From: Hydractinia symbiolongicarpus
Taxonomy: Eukaryota; Cnidaria; Hydrozoa; Anthoathecata; Hydractiniidae
Length of the DNA: 64,000 nucleotides
NCBI RefSeq assembly: GCF_029227915.1
Contig: NC_079885.1
Coordinates: 8,182,001 to 8,246,000, forward strand
Direction of reading: 5' to 3'
The translations under genes were made by a program, and so were the position numbers. Shown here piece by piece: positions 10,400-20,736 of this stretch. The notes under the pieces are model-generated. The model saw nothing but the letters and a program-made list of their open reading frames with translations. It was not told where the DNA came from and ran no database searches. The first letter of the stretch is position 1. Every line of letters begins with the position of its first letter.

Positions 10400-11784
10400 T
10401 TATTTTTTGTTATGTTCATACTTAATAAATAGGTGTGCTTTTACATAGTCTGTTGGGTCTAACGTTGATGAATCCAGAATCTGTTCACAATGTTTCCTAA
10501 AATCAGGATGCAAGTAAACATTTCCATACTGCAATACATTTGACAATTCTGCAACATTCTTTAGCTCCTCTTCTGTTACTTGAAAACCTAGAAGACAGAT
10601 TAATTGGGCTAATGTTCTATTTTGTTCTTGACAATATATTTGTTATTAAATGATATTATAGTATATAAAAATTATGTTCTTTTAAAAGTGTACAATTTAT
10701 GTTAACATTAAAGAAAAAAGAGAAAGTTCTTACCACATTCTTCTAACCCATATCTCTCTGGAAAATCGTAAATGCTTTCTAGAATTAATTTTATAGTTCC
10801 ATTTTTGAGAATGATTTTTTTTAAAAGATTTGCCTGTCACAAGAGTTATTGGAATCATAATGATTTTCTGTGATAAGCCAGTTTAACCCCTCCTACTAGT
10901 ACTTTTCAAGTCTTTCGTCCAGCTCCTTTCACCAGCGCTCAATTTAAAACGACAAAAGTGACCTTTGGATATACATATATACCTTATACCGATACCTTAT
11001 ACAATTAAAAGTCATAACTTTTTAACTTTAAAATCACGAAATTTACAAATTCCCAGACCTTGAAATAAATAATTATACCTGGTTCGAAGTTTAAGGACCA
11101 TAGTAAACAGAATCAGTTGGGTCAGCAAGATTGCCCTTATTATTACGTAGATATGCTTGCATAGTAGCCATCACTCCAGTTTCTGTACCTCTATCCATTC
11201 TCAAATATGATGGTAACATTCTTGTCTCGTATAGATATTCCAAAAACCAACGACCTATGATTTCGGGTTTGGAATTTGTTGCCCACACTTTGAGCCACAG
11301 CATTTTTCTACTGGCTATATCCATACAGCCATATATAGCCAGAGGAAAGGTACTGTTTTGAAACCCCATTAGTTTATCGTGACCATCCACAGATAAAAAC
11401 CAATTTGGACCTTTGGTGGTAAAGCATACTTTGGCTTGCTTTCTTTAAACCCAGGTTGACAAGCTTCCAATCTTTCTAGGTACCTTTATATCATATTTTT
11501 GTCGCATTTTATTTCGCATTGCCCTATACCCTAGCAATTTCCCTGGTCCATTCATCTCATTCTCCACTGCAGGTCACCTTGCTTATGCTAACTCCATAGT
11601 CAGTGTAGTAAATATTAAAGTGTCTTAAACGTCTATCTAGGGTTCTAAGACTCCATTTGTATTTAGAGAAATCTCTCATCATATAGTCCATTATCTCGAC
11701 TCGCTTCATGCCTTGCAACACATAAGTGCTAAGAACTTTTTTTAACTCGTTGTCGAAACGGTAACCATTTGTTACAAGCGCCAT
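10400..11784 (-). pseudogene. Integrase-core (DDE) transposase of the same element
   Basis: On the minus strand ATG 11784 starts a helical N-terminal part (VLQGMKRVEIMDYMMRDFSK...). After a frameshift comes LGYRAMRNKMRQKY, then the catalytic core: SVDGHDKL (first Asp), YGCMDIASRKMLWLKVWATN, and MDRGTETGVMATMQ (second Asp). After a stop near 11100 the frame reaches TSNQ and a donor-like GTATAA. Two downstream exon-like pieces, near 10730-10780 (YDFPERYGLEEC) and 10400-10589 (FQVTEEELKNVAELSNVLQY to a stop at 10400-10402), look like the C-terminal tail. The part with the third acidic residue was not found. It would cut and paste the element, and the copy is inactive. Confidence 0.65.
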
Positions 11785-11983
11785 GTTTGTTTACACTTTT
11801 CCCGCGCAAGCTCTGCGGGGGAGTGTATTTATATAATAGCAGTTCCCGGCCAAAAATGATTTTAAAAATGATTTAGATTTAAAAATTTAAAGCAATTTAA
11901 GTTGCATTTTATTTTAAAATTGTTTTCACAACCAATTTAAATTTAATTTTACATTTTTTTATTAAATGCGTTTTTTTTCGTTT

Positions 11984-12003
11984 GGCAGCTCTCAGACACC
12001 ATA
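11984..12003 (-). repeat. Right terminal inverted repeat
   Basis: Reads TATGGTGTCTGAGAGCTGCC on the minus strand. It is followed directly by the right target duplication GTGCAG (12004-12009). Confidence 0.85.
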
Positions 12004-12308
12004 GTGCAGGACTGTTTAATTCTTTTCTCTCTTTTAGATGTATTGAATTTTACAAAAAAAAAATTATCTTTTCTCTTAATGCATTATCTGATAAAAAACC
12101 GGACTTTTGTTTACTAGGGGTCCGAGGTCCGGGGTTCTGTGGAATAGTTAATCGTTTTAATAAATCCTTTTGGTAAAGATAATAAGAAGTACGCGTTATT
12201 AATGATATGTCTTTTTGTCAGACAAAAATAGGCAAAAGTTTACTGATCAGTTAATATGCATCTAATCCTTATTTGTTGCGGTTATGAAAGCGTTTAAGTC
12301 AACGAAAA

Positions 12309-12530
12309 AAGAGGCCCGGGACAAGGTTGCTGCTGACAGCCTAGTCAAAATACCAACTTCGTTCCCAGGGTGTTTCTCACTTTTTGATGTTAAAGGTCAA
12401 GCTCGACCCCAGTACCTTCTAACGTAGCGGCAAAACTATCAAACAGCGCTGTTGAGAAGCAAATAGTTCTGAGGACGAAGTTGGTCTTACTAATATAAAA
12501 AATCAAAAGATGCCCTGGGAACAAGCTTGT
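12309..12530. repeat. MITE-like repeat with CCTGGGAACGAGGTTG-type motifs
   Basis: The motif (C)CCGGGACAAGGTTG at 12314-12329 is inverted at 12352-12370 (CCAACTTCGTTCCCAGGG) and direct again at 12513-12529 (CCCTGGGAACAAGCTTG). Related copies lie at 14541-14556, 14597-14618 and 31617-31635, so this is a dispersed short repeat. Confidence 0.5.
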
Positions 12531-13854
12531 CGGAAAACTTTTCACAATTAGCCTAGGTTCGGTTGACTCGCATTGAAATCAGGGTACTTCTGTGATTTAA
12601 TGATATTCTGTGCTCCAAAAAGCGTTGTTTGTGAGGAATTATGGTTTAATACTACATTACTAAGAGAAATTAGAAAATAACCGCTAAATAAAAAGTAAAA
12701 AATGCAATTTACAACATACTTTTCACATCTCTCCAACTTAAATTTCTTCTCCAATCCACAGCGATAACGTTCTTATACTGGAGTCTGCTGCTTCTTTTAC
12801 CCAAAGGCAAAAGTGTCTCTATGCTATGGTAAAGCGAAAGTTAAAATTTGCAGTCAAAAATACTTAGATTTGTGTGCATTGGATGTATATTTTTGAATTC
12901 TCTGCAAATTTAGTTTTTCAGTCTGTTTACTCAAGCGTTTACTTACTAAAATAACTAAAAAATTCACTTAGCATACTTTTTAGGAAAATTCTAGAAAAAC
13001 ATACTTTGTCAGCAAGACAACTTTCCCCCAACTTTAGTTGACCCAGTCAGCAGCCACAGTAGTGCTTCAAAATTGTTTCATCTTGCGTCTGTTAAATATT
13101 TTTGTAAACAAAAACTCCAACTAAAACGTACTACAACTGAGCAAAACTCAGATGTGATAGAGAAAACAATCCGTCCGCCCTAATTCAATGCTTAATCACG
13201 TGGTTTTGTGAACACCTCATTGGTTTATTAAAGTGAAAGTTGAGTCATTAACAGATAAATAAGTTTTATTGCCTGTTTTTTATTGCAAAACATATCACCA
13301 GGTCGTTTTAAACGTCAAATATTTTTGTAGAAGGAAACAAGATCATAAAACTTGCAAATAATAAACTATTTGTTAAAAAAGGATAAAAATTAAGCTTTTT
13401 AACAATGTCCTCCCCAGGCCCCATTTTTGTTGTTTTATATTGGAGGCAGCACGAGGTTGAAATTCTTAAGGCCGATTTCCAAACAGCAGCATTTAGTCGT
13501 AAAAAAGCGCCGCGATTTTTATCGCATATTTTATAAATACGTAAGAAAAACATGTGGGTGATGCGATTGTTCATAGATAGAAAAACTAAAAGCCTATACC
13601 ATGTTTTGGTTAAAGATTTAATTCTATCGGATCATGAGTACTTTTTTAAGTCATTCAAAAGGAGTCCAACAAGGTTTGAAGAACTTCTTTCATTTGTGAC
13701 TTCGAAATCGGCCTTTATAGCCTAATTATATGGGGCTCGATATTGACCGCGCAGCAGCATGATAAAATAAAACAGCTCGCCATAATGGCAGATCATCACT
13801 AAAAAATATTTGACATTATATGAGGCGAGTCAACCAGCCTAGGCAGGCTGGCTT

Positions 13855-13860
13855 GTTTTT

Positions 13861-13907
<47 letters not shown>

Positions 13908-13908
13908 T
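13855..13908. repeat. (TTTA)n microsatellite
   Basis: About 13 uninterrupted TTTA/TTAT units. Confidence 0.95.
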
Positions 13909-14337
13909 CATCAATATTTACCCAGGATATACATTTCAGACACGGGTTGGTTAGGTGGGTTGACTCGGTTCATATAATACCACTTTGCTGAGCCAGGCGC
14001 CGGGTTGAAAAAGAAAAGCATGCGCATTGCGATCTAAAACAGAAGAAAAGCAATAACACCGACCGAAGCAGAAGACAAGAAATTTAAATACACTTCAGAA
14101 CCTGTGGAGCAGCTTATTAATTTCCTAAATGATAATTTTAAATTAATTTCGTTTATTTTTTTACAGCTTGCAACAGCTATTTTCAAAAAAAATACGCGCT
14201 TTTCATTTTTTAACCCGACAGCAGTGTAGGTCATATTCCTGGTTGACTTTTTCCATATAATATGCGATTTTTTCAAACGGGTTGTGACCCACCAAACGAG
14301 CCAACACTGAGCCAACTCGCCTAATATAATCAGCCCC

Positions 14338-14492
14338 GTAAAGGGGGATTTTCGCGAAGCGAATTGAGCGGCGAATTCGACAGCGAATTGTATCTGAGCA
14401 TGCGCAGTTTTTTTTGTTTTGATTTTGCGTCGAACTGCGCATGCTCAGATACAATTCGCCGTTCAATTCGCTTCGTGAAAATCCCCCTTAAA
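14338..14492. repeat. Foldback element, arms about 65 bp
   Basis: Left arm from about 14340 (GGGGGATTTTCGCGAAGCG...GAGCATGCGCAGTT) is matched in reverse by 14431-14490 (AACTGCGCATGCTCAGATAC...GTGAAAATCCCCC). The arms contain many CpGs and differ by small indels. The short T-rich loop has no coding capacity. Confidence 0.9.
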
Positions 14493-16088
14493 GGCCATTT
14501 TCAACATCTATCCTTTTTTAATTATGCTTGAAAGCAGCCTTGTTCCCACGACCTTTTTCGGTTGTTAATATTTGCCTCCGATATAAAAGTAAAAAAAAAG
14601 GTCCCGGAAACGAGGTTAAGTGTGGTAGTAACAAAGCGCTAGCATTATTTCGGATAATCAAGAACAAATTGGCTGTAGTTTTTTTGAGAAGAAAAATCAG
14701 TCTGTAATGCTAAAAGTAATATTAAACAACACAAAGCTTGATTAATTATAGACATTTTGATTATCAAGTTCTTAGAAGTGTTCCACTTTTTTGATAAATT
14801 GCTGGAAAACATCTCTTGTTTAGATTACTTAAATTTTGATCCTTTGGACAATTGTTTTTTGAGGTTCAAAAGAGTGCTTTTGGCATGTGTTTCTATAATA
14901 TTTATGCAGATAAATGTTAAGTTTATGTTAATAAAAGTATTTTCTGTCTATGGCGTGCAGTTATTTTGCAGTTTTTTTTCGTGACATTTCTAAATTAAAC
15001 GCACAAAGATCGAACGATATTTAACTGGACCTGGAAAATACCTTAAGGGAACTAAATTTCACAGGAATTTTGCCAAATTCGAAAAATTCTGATTTTTCTA
15101 ACACTATATGGAGGTGCGCTGACTCGGCAAAACAAGCTGGCTTACTTGCCGGGCTGGCTTTTAACTTTGTTTATATGCAAAAAAAACTCCTTTGTTAGGC
15201 GGCATAGCTCTGAACAATAAAAACACTACAATAATGCAGAACAAAAGAAATAATTTTCATAATTTTGATTCATAAATTTCATTACGTGAGCATGATCAAC
15301 CATCTCGCCTGGGCGATCCAGCTGCTTTGTTACTGTTTACATTTGTATTCATTTTCGTTACGTATCTGTGTAGCGTTACACGGAAAACTAGTTCCAGTCT
15401 TAATGTTATAGCACGTGCAACAACTCCTACCCTTCTCACCAGTCGATTAACCGTCAGAGCTGTAACAAGTTAAAAAAAACCCGCCCACCCCTTAAAAGTT
15501 TCTCAAAAAAAAATTATCGTACTTAAAGCTCAGAAATATGCCGTTTCCATATGGTTTCTTTTTGGAAAATAAGGAGTTTTATTCAGCCCGCATGCCGAGA
15601 CATCGGGTAGAATAAGCGAGATCTCGGCAAGCGGGCCTGCTCGCCTATTCATATAAACAAAATTTTAAATTCCATTGAAAATAGCATTTAGGCGAGATCT
15701 CGGCAACCGGGCTAGCTCGGCTTCCATATAAACAGCCTTTAAGTTATAACTTCATCTTTAGAAGACATTTATATTTTCTACTGAAAAAGCCCATGGAAAC
15801 GGACAAAATACTTCCCTCGCAAAACAGTGAGTTTAATTTACTATCCATTATAAACTGAACGGGAAAAAATACAAGTAAACATTTTTGGCGAAGAGGTGTC
15901 GACGATTATCATTTCGATATCGACATCTTTTTTCTAAAAATCTTGACTCTTAATGTAAGAGTGAAATGTGAGTCCACGGAAGAAAAGTTAGTTTGAATCG
16001 TGGCACTTAATGTTGGGAAGATTTTAAAAACTTTTGCACGCAATTCCAGCTCAATTTGCATTTAAAAAACCAATGCCTTATTTATATT

Positions 16089-16259
16089 AATTTTCGCGCG
16101 TACTTAATTTTGCGCATGCGCGCAAAAAATTGTTATTCTGCGAAATTTAGTACGCACAAACTTTTTGCGCAAAAAATAATAATCGCAAAATACGTTCATA
16201 TTGCTAATGCGCAAAAAATTATTTCACGCGAAGTACATTTTTTCTGTTACGCGAAAATT
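16089..16259. repeat. 171-bp MITE with AATTTTCGCG ends
   Basis: AATTTTCGCG at 16089-16098 is inverted at 16250-16259, with TA on both sides. The inside is made of repeated GCGCAAAAAAT-type words on both strands. Confidence 0.65.
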
Positions 16260-17189
16260 ATTAAGTAGTCTCACATCAAGACAGTTTAAACCACTTGGTT
16301 ACACAAATGTTCTTGAGGACTGCTATATCTTCCAAAAATTTCATTAATCCATTTCTTACTAATTTTTTGTAAGCCCCTTTTTTTTTAGCGAATAGAGAAT
16401 CAAGAAATTCTTCACACTTTTTCTATACATTTTCTTTTTGGCTTATAGAAACCATGCTCTAATAAGTAGTTTACAAAAAGTGATCGAGGCAACTCTTTTT
16501 ATAAAGATAAGATTTAAATTGTAATGTTTATTGACGTCAAATCAAAGTGTTATCTGATTCTCTCTCCATAACGCATGAAAACCACTTAAGCTACGGTGTC
16601 AGAACACTATTAAAAAAACGCGCTGTCCGATTTTGATGTTATTGTTCAGCTTGTTTCTAGAAAAAACAACTAAGAAAAACAAAACAAAAAGCCATTTTAG
16701 TCCCCACAGTTTACATCAGGAGCTCTGTTGACAAGAATGATAAAAGGCTTGTACTAAATTACAATTACTTCCTTACCAGCACAAGTTTCCATATATAACT
16801 TTTATTAAGCAACTGGAAACATTAAAACTAGAGTCAATAGATTCTGACACCAGACTGAGAATGCACGAACTGCATTGAGTGGATTACACAAAGATAACAA
16901 ACTTGTGGTATACAACCTCCTTCAGAGATAGAGAAATGTTTGTTCTAGCGCAATCGCATGGGCGCCCACCGCAACCCATAGCAACCCCCAGCAAGTCAAC
17001 GACAAGTACTGGCAAGTCATAACATCATCTGTAGATAAAAAGGGCCCAACATTTCTAGTGCAATCCCAAAATATTCTACATAGAAGGGAAATTCCCTCTG
17101 CGCATGCGTTGATTTTTGATGAATATCAGGGGAAATTCCCTGAGGAAAAAAACTGCGCTAGTTTTTGAGCAGAATGAAATTCTCCGACA

Positions 17190-17873
17190 ATGTTAAAATT
17201 CTATACAATAAATAGAATGAATTCACATACTGTCAAAGAATTACGTGATATTGCAAAAACCCGTGGATTAACAGGGTATTATAGACTACGTAAGGTTGAA
17301 TTGGTTGCCCTATTGGAGTATGATATTGAGAGAGGGGAATCTTATAATAGGAGAGGTGAATATGATCCTTTCATATTAATATCGACGCCGGATCGATTCA
17401 AGACTTGTTGAAGAAGAATTGTTGTAAGGGAGCCCCTCATGCTCTACCGGGTTCCGGACAGGTTCAGGACGCAGGGCATGTGCATCAAGGCTGTTGAACA
17501 AAATCCCATTACGCTCGGCGATGTCCCCAACAGGTTCAAGAAGCAAGACATGTGCACCAAGGCTGTTGCAAAAGAGCCCTGGATGCTCAAGTATGTGCCG
17601 GACAAGTTCAAGACGCAGGACATGTGTAACAAGGCTGTTGAAAAGTATCCCCTGATGATAGATTATATACCGGACTGGTTTATCACCCTGGACATCTCTA
17701 GTATCATGAACACTAGGCCCGAGCTACTCTCCGCCTATCGCCGGAGGAAATTCGAAAAAGCTAGGATTAAGGAGGATCTTATTCCATTAGCCTGGCATCC
17801 GTATAGGGTCATCGATTGGTGCTTTTCAGAGGATGAAAAGGCAGACCTTGAAAAGTATTGGGGGTTGGCCTGA
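17190..17873 (+). pseudogene. SAP-like domain plus DUF4116-like repeats
   Basis: Frame 1 (from 17190, or Met at 17217) begins with a SAP/Rho-N-like helix pair (HTVKELRDIAKTRGLTGYYR...ELVALLEYDI). A frameshift near 17411 leads into the second frame (to TGA 17871-17873). That frame holds 26-residue repeats of the form VPDxFKTQDMCxKAVEKxPxML, about four of them, and a tail ending LIPLAWHPYRVIDWCFSEDE. The repeats resemble DUF4116 units of protists and viruses. Function is unknown; a DNA-binding or structural role is a guess from the SAP motif. A stem-loop starts 4 nt after the stop. Confidence 0.6.
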
Positions 17874-17877
17874 AAAC

Positions 17878-17909
17878 ATTATCTTGCAGCAAAATTGTTG
17901 CAAGATAAT
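17878..17909. terminator. Stem-loop 4 nt after a stop codon
   Basis: Arms 17878-17892 and 17895-17909 pair at 14 of 15 positions with a 2-nt loop. It follows TGA at 17871-17873. The role as a 3'-end signal is inferred from its position. Confidence 0.55.
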
Positions 17910-17921
17910 CTTACTAATAAA

Positions 17922-18210
17922 GATGAGATTTAAGACACAAGACATGTCCAACAAAGCCGTCGAAAAGGATCCATGGCTGCTAATGCATGTACCGGATCAT
18001 TTCAAGACGAGAGACATGTGTAACAAAGTTGTTGAAAAAAATCACTGTGTGATCATACATGTCCCCCATAGATTCAAAACGCAGGAAATGTGTAATGGGG
18101 TCGTTGAAAAGAATCCACGCATGCTCTAATATATATCGGATTGTTTCAAAACGCAGGACATGTACAACAAAGCCGTTGAAAAGGATTCCGAGGTACTTGA
18201 ACATGTGTAA
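17922..18210 (+). pseudogene. Second, truncated copy of the FKTQDMCNKAVEK repeat gene
   Basis: From ATG 17922 three repeat units (FKTQDMSNKAVEKDPWLLMH, then two more) run to a stop at 18127-18129. A fourth unit follows in the same frame after it (DCFKTQDMYNKAVEKDSEVL), up to a stop at about 18208. There is no SAP part and no C-terminal tail. It is probably a tandem duplicate of the repeat block of the preceding gene. Confidence 0.55.
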
Positions 18211-18252
18211 CATAATAAAATTTGCATTAACTGTCAATATAGTTTAAAAGGT

Positions 18253-18396
18253 ATGTTGTTCATGACCTTCCTGACCGCCATTGGTCCTTCCCTACCACTT
18301 GTAACCCTAGCATGCGTACAGGAGGAGAAGGAGGGGTCTAATGAACGGAGGATTAAAGACCTGGAGGATCGTCTTGATATCCTAATAAATGAATGA
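18253..18396 (+). CDS. Small ORF, hydrophobic start then charged helix
   Basis: 47 residues, start ATG 18253, stop TGA 18394-18396. Residues 1-22 are hydrophobic (MLFMTFLTAIGPSLPLVTLA) and could be a signal or membrane anchor. Residues 23-47 are a charged amphipathic helix (QEEKEGSNERRIKDLEDRLD). It overlaps the next small ORF by 8 bases (its stop is at 18394, the next start at 18389). I do not recognise it; the type III-like small membrane protein is a common Polinton accessory class. Confidence 0.45.
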   Translation: MLFMTFLTAIGPSLPLVTLACVQEEKEGSNERRIKDLEDRLDILINE

Positions 18397-18496
18397 ACAA
18401 TGCAATGACTGTGAGCGTATATTGGATGCGTATGATAGATGCACCTGTGGTCGAAGGTTTGTTGTAAGCGGTAAAATGCTATGCTGGTACTGCTAG
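18389..18496 (+). CDS. 35-residue zinc-ribbon-like protein
   Basis: Starts at ATG 18389, inside the last codons of the preceding ORF, and stops at TAG 18494-18496. The sequence has CNDC near the N-terminus, CTCG in the middle and CWYC at the very end, three evenly spaced cysteine pairs in 35 residues. This is a metal-binding pattern that would not be expected by chance. No stop or frameshift is present, unlike most neighbours. Possible role: a small zinc protein of the virion or a transcription factor-like peptide; no homologue is named. Confidence 0.5.
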   Translation: MNEQCNDCERILDAYDRCTCGRRFVVSGKMLCWYC

Positions 18497-18555
18497 GCGG
18501 CTGTGCATCTACAATGAGGAATGGTTGCTAAGCGAGGATTAAAAAACGCATATAC

Positions 18556-18580
18556 TTTATAGACCTCGTAGGTCTATAAA
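18556..18580. terminator. Stem-loop between convergent genes
   Basis: Perfect 11-bp arms 18556-18566 and 18570-18580 with a CGT loop. It lies between the plus-strand stop at 18496 and the minus-strand stop at 18618, so it could serve both. Confidence 0.55.
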
Positions 18581-18617
18581 ATATATACAAATTAAGGCCT
18601 ATATTCAGGTGGAGACT

Positions 18618-19269
18618 CTACATTGTGCTTGAATATTGCAAAGATTGAAGTTTTTTGTAAATTTCGTCCTTGCTTTCTTCTCTGCTATTGGCAACCAGCT
18701 GGGCTCTCTCCTGTTCGTTGATAGCATTAACAATCCTATTAAACCACTGCCGCATTTGTTCTTTTAGCAGCATATACCTCTCCTTTTCCCTACTGATTAG
18801 GCTGTACTCGTGGTCACTGATAACGCCATTTCCATTGCCTTGCTGATTAGGTCAACGATGGAGTTCAATTTCGCCTCCGCGAGTAGCCTTATAATATCAT
18901 GTTTTTTGAACTTAACACGCAACAGTTTAGAGGCGTTCCGGAGACCGGCCTGCCCTATTCCGGCGGCAATCGCGAGTTCCCCCATGGCACAGACCAGAGG
19001 AACACCCAAACCTGAGGCCATAGCTCCAATCCCAAGCCCTGAGGTAATCACACTTACGCCAAGCAGACCATGGTCGCAGGAGCGTACCCATGTATGATGC
19101 ATTTTGAATATTTTACCAAGTCTATTACGCTCCTTTATTTTATCCCGGAGATATTGTTCTATCTCCTCAATTTTTCGAAGTCTAAAGACCTGCCCCTCAT
19201 CCTGATCATATCAGAGCCTTGCGCAGTTGTACTCGGAAAACTCGGGTAAAGTTTACTTATATTAGTCAT
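18618..19269 (-). pseudogene. Polinton glycine-rich hydrophobic protein with charged C-terminus
   Basis: The start ATG at 19269 directly abuts the stop of the upstream gene (TAAATG). A frameshift near 19200 leads into RLRKIEEIEQYLRDKIKERN, then a long hydrophobic glycine-rich stretch (LLGVSVITSGLGIGAMASGL...LAIAAGIGQAGL) with two or three possible membrane segments. A second frameshift near 18830 leads to a helical tail (REKERYMLLKEQMRQWFNRI) and TAG at 18618-18620. I believe this type recurs in cnidarian Polintons, from memory. Function is unknown; the membrane segments suggest a virion membrane or membrane-active protein. Confidence 0.55.
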
Positions 19270-19965
19270 TTATTCTATGAGAATGCACATTGTGATGTCA
19301 AAAAACGTGACGTTCTTCTCATGATGATAGACGTCCGTTAGCATGGGGAGGTATACAGGAGTGTAAAAGGTCCAAGTTGACATATCCCCCCCAGGCGTTT
19401 AACTCCTTGGTAGGAAATGGGGCCAGAACCTTGGATTTTTTCCCATCCAAAAGACAATCATCTTCATCTAATTGTGGACAAATAAGTCTTAATTTCTGAT
19501 ATGTATCGGTCCTGCATAAACTGTCGTATTCACTCTTCATATAATACTTACAGGCCCCACTTTCCTGATCGTAATGTCATTGTCACTGTATAGGTTCAAC
19601 CATCCGGCGGACCTGATACTTATCGATTTCAGGGTTATTCGGGTGTCCTGTCCCAGGTAGTCCTCGAAAATCGTAGGTTTATCGATATCAGTGATGTACA
19701 GTTGTTCCTCTCCTTTTGTTTTAAGAAATGAACATATACCAATACAATCCCGTGGCAAAATACAGGTCCAACAGGGGTGAATGGCCACTTGGTGTTACAA
19801 AATTGGAGCACCAGGACCTCTACGGGAGTACAGAGTCCCATATTTTCGTGGCCTTTCCGGAGTTTACCAAATACGCCGTCAAGGTTCCAACAACCTACCT
19901 TGATGACTGTGTTAATTTGAATTGGAAACGACAAGCGTTGGATTCCTAGAATATTCAGGTCAATT
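19270..19965 (-). pseudogene. Unassigned Polinton protein, multiply frameshifted
   Basis: Read on minus from about 19965: DLNILGIQRLSFPIQINTVI, a shift, FLKTKGEEQLYITDIDKPTI and TRITLKSISIRSAGWLNLYS, a shift, then KSEYDSLCRTDTYQKLRLIC and a C-terminal segment ending at TAA 19270-19272. At least two frameshifts; a clear start codon is not visible. The beta-rich middle and its place between structural-type genes would suit a minor capsid protein, but that is only a suggestion. The plus-strand frame 19728-19949 is its shadow. Confidence 0.4.
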
Positions 19966-19991
19966 TCGCCACCTATTGCGCAACAACAGCC

Positions 19992-20730
19992 CTAGGCATC
20001 TGTACCAAGTACATGACGGGCTCGGTACCCCTTATCAACTTGATTTTTAAATTCCATATGTCTATTACCATATGCGTCGCATCCTGGCAAGGATGAAGGT
20101 ACCTTCTGGATAAACCCTTTTTCAACACCACTTGCGGTTCCCCCTGCAGCACCTGCTGCCTCACCACTTCCTCCTGTAGCGGCAAGGACAATGGTGGAAA
20201 TCAGTAGACCCACAGCAGAGACGATGCTGGCCAGGGTACGACCATGCTTCCAACAAAGGGTTTTAAGCTTTTCCAGCAAGGGCATGTCATCTCCGGCAAT
20301 CTTCTTTAACTCAGACTTAATATTCCTCAGATGTTTAAAAATCTCGGAGGAAAGCAGACCATGCCTACCGAGTACAACCTTCCTACCCTTCTTCAATTGA
20401 TCAATCTCCTTCTCGAGCTCTGCAATATCCTGAAGCCTTCGGACCCCGGCGTTCTTCTTCTTGAGGTCTTTCAATTTACCCTCCTTCATCTTGATCTCGC
20501 TATCATATTTCATGATTTTACCCTTCACCTCCTTGATATTCTTGTGCAAGTTTTCAATTTCGAGCTTTATTTCCCTCATATCAACCTCAGGGGAATCATG
20601 GTCGATGCCTGCAAATTAAGTATCTATATAACCCTCTACATCGCGCACAAACTTTTTTATACCATCAATTGTTTCCATTTCAATAGCCTCACCCCCCCTC
20701 TCCCCCATCAAAGGGGCCTTCTCTCTTCAT
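19992..20730 (-). pseudogene. Coiled-coil protein with C-terminal membrane segment
   Basis: Probable start ATG 20730 (MKREGPFDGG). The frame shifts in the C-rich run near 20690-20702, continues EAIEMETIDGIKKFVRDVEG, meets a stop at about 20620, and from ATG 20579 is open for 195 residues to TAG at 19992. Residues 1-75 of that part are heptad coiled coil (KLEIENLHKNIKEVKGKI...). Then follow a short hinge, a hydrophobic segment (LASIVSAVGLLISTIVLAAT) and a Gly/Ala-rich stretch. Probably a trimeric or fibre-like membrane-anchored virion protein; no named family. Confidence 0.5.
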
Positions 20731-20736
20731 CCTTAT

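Larger units (their letters stand above)
8928..12003. mobile_element. 3.1-kb DNA transposon with 20-bp TIRs and 6-bp TSD
   Basis: The ends are inverted copies matching at 17 of 20 positions (8928-8947 and 11984-12003), both starting TATGGTG. They are flanked by an exact direct repeat GTGCAG at 8922-8927 and 12004-12009. It contains two convergent genes: an alpha-kinase-like gene on plus and an integrase-core transposase on minus. A 6-bp duplication with an IS3-like integrase points to the IS3EU type of eukaryotic DNA transposon; this class name is from memory. Below the TIRs both sides are AT-rich. Confidence 0.85.
12010..17189. other. Gene-poor stretch with small foldback repeats
   Basis: I find no gene here. 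It holds the repeats listed separately (12309-12530, 13855-13908, 14338-14492, 16089-16259). It also holds scattered related motifs of the form ATATGAGGCGAGTCAAC or GTTGACTCGG-TTCATATAA near 13818, 13960, 14240-14330, 15105 and 15600-15720, which look like ends of one MITE family. The rest is AT-rich. Confidence 0.5.

Noticed and set aside
13855-13908. Regularly spaced short repeats as a CRISPR-like array
   Set aside because: It is an uninterrupted (TTTA)n microsatellite with no spacers.
19728-19949. 73-residue plus-strand frame in the Polinton
   Set aside because: Antisense to the unassigned minus gene whose other frames continue on both sides; kept as a shadow.
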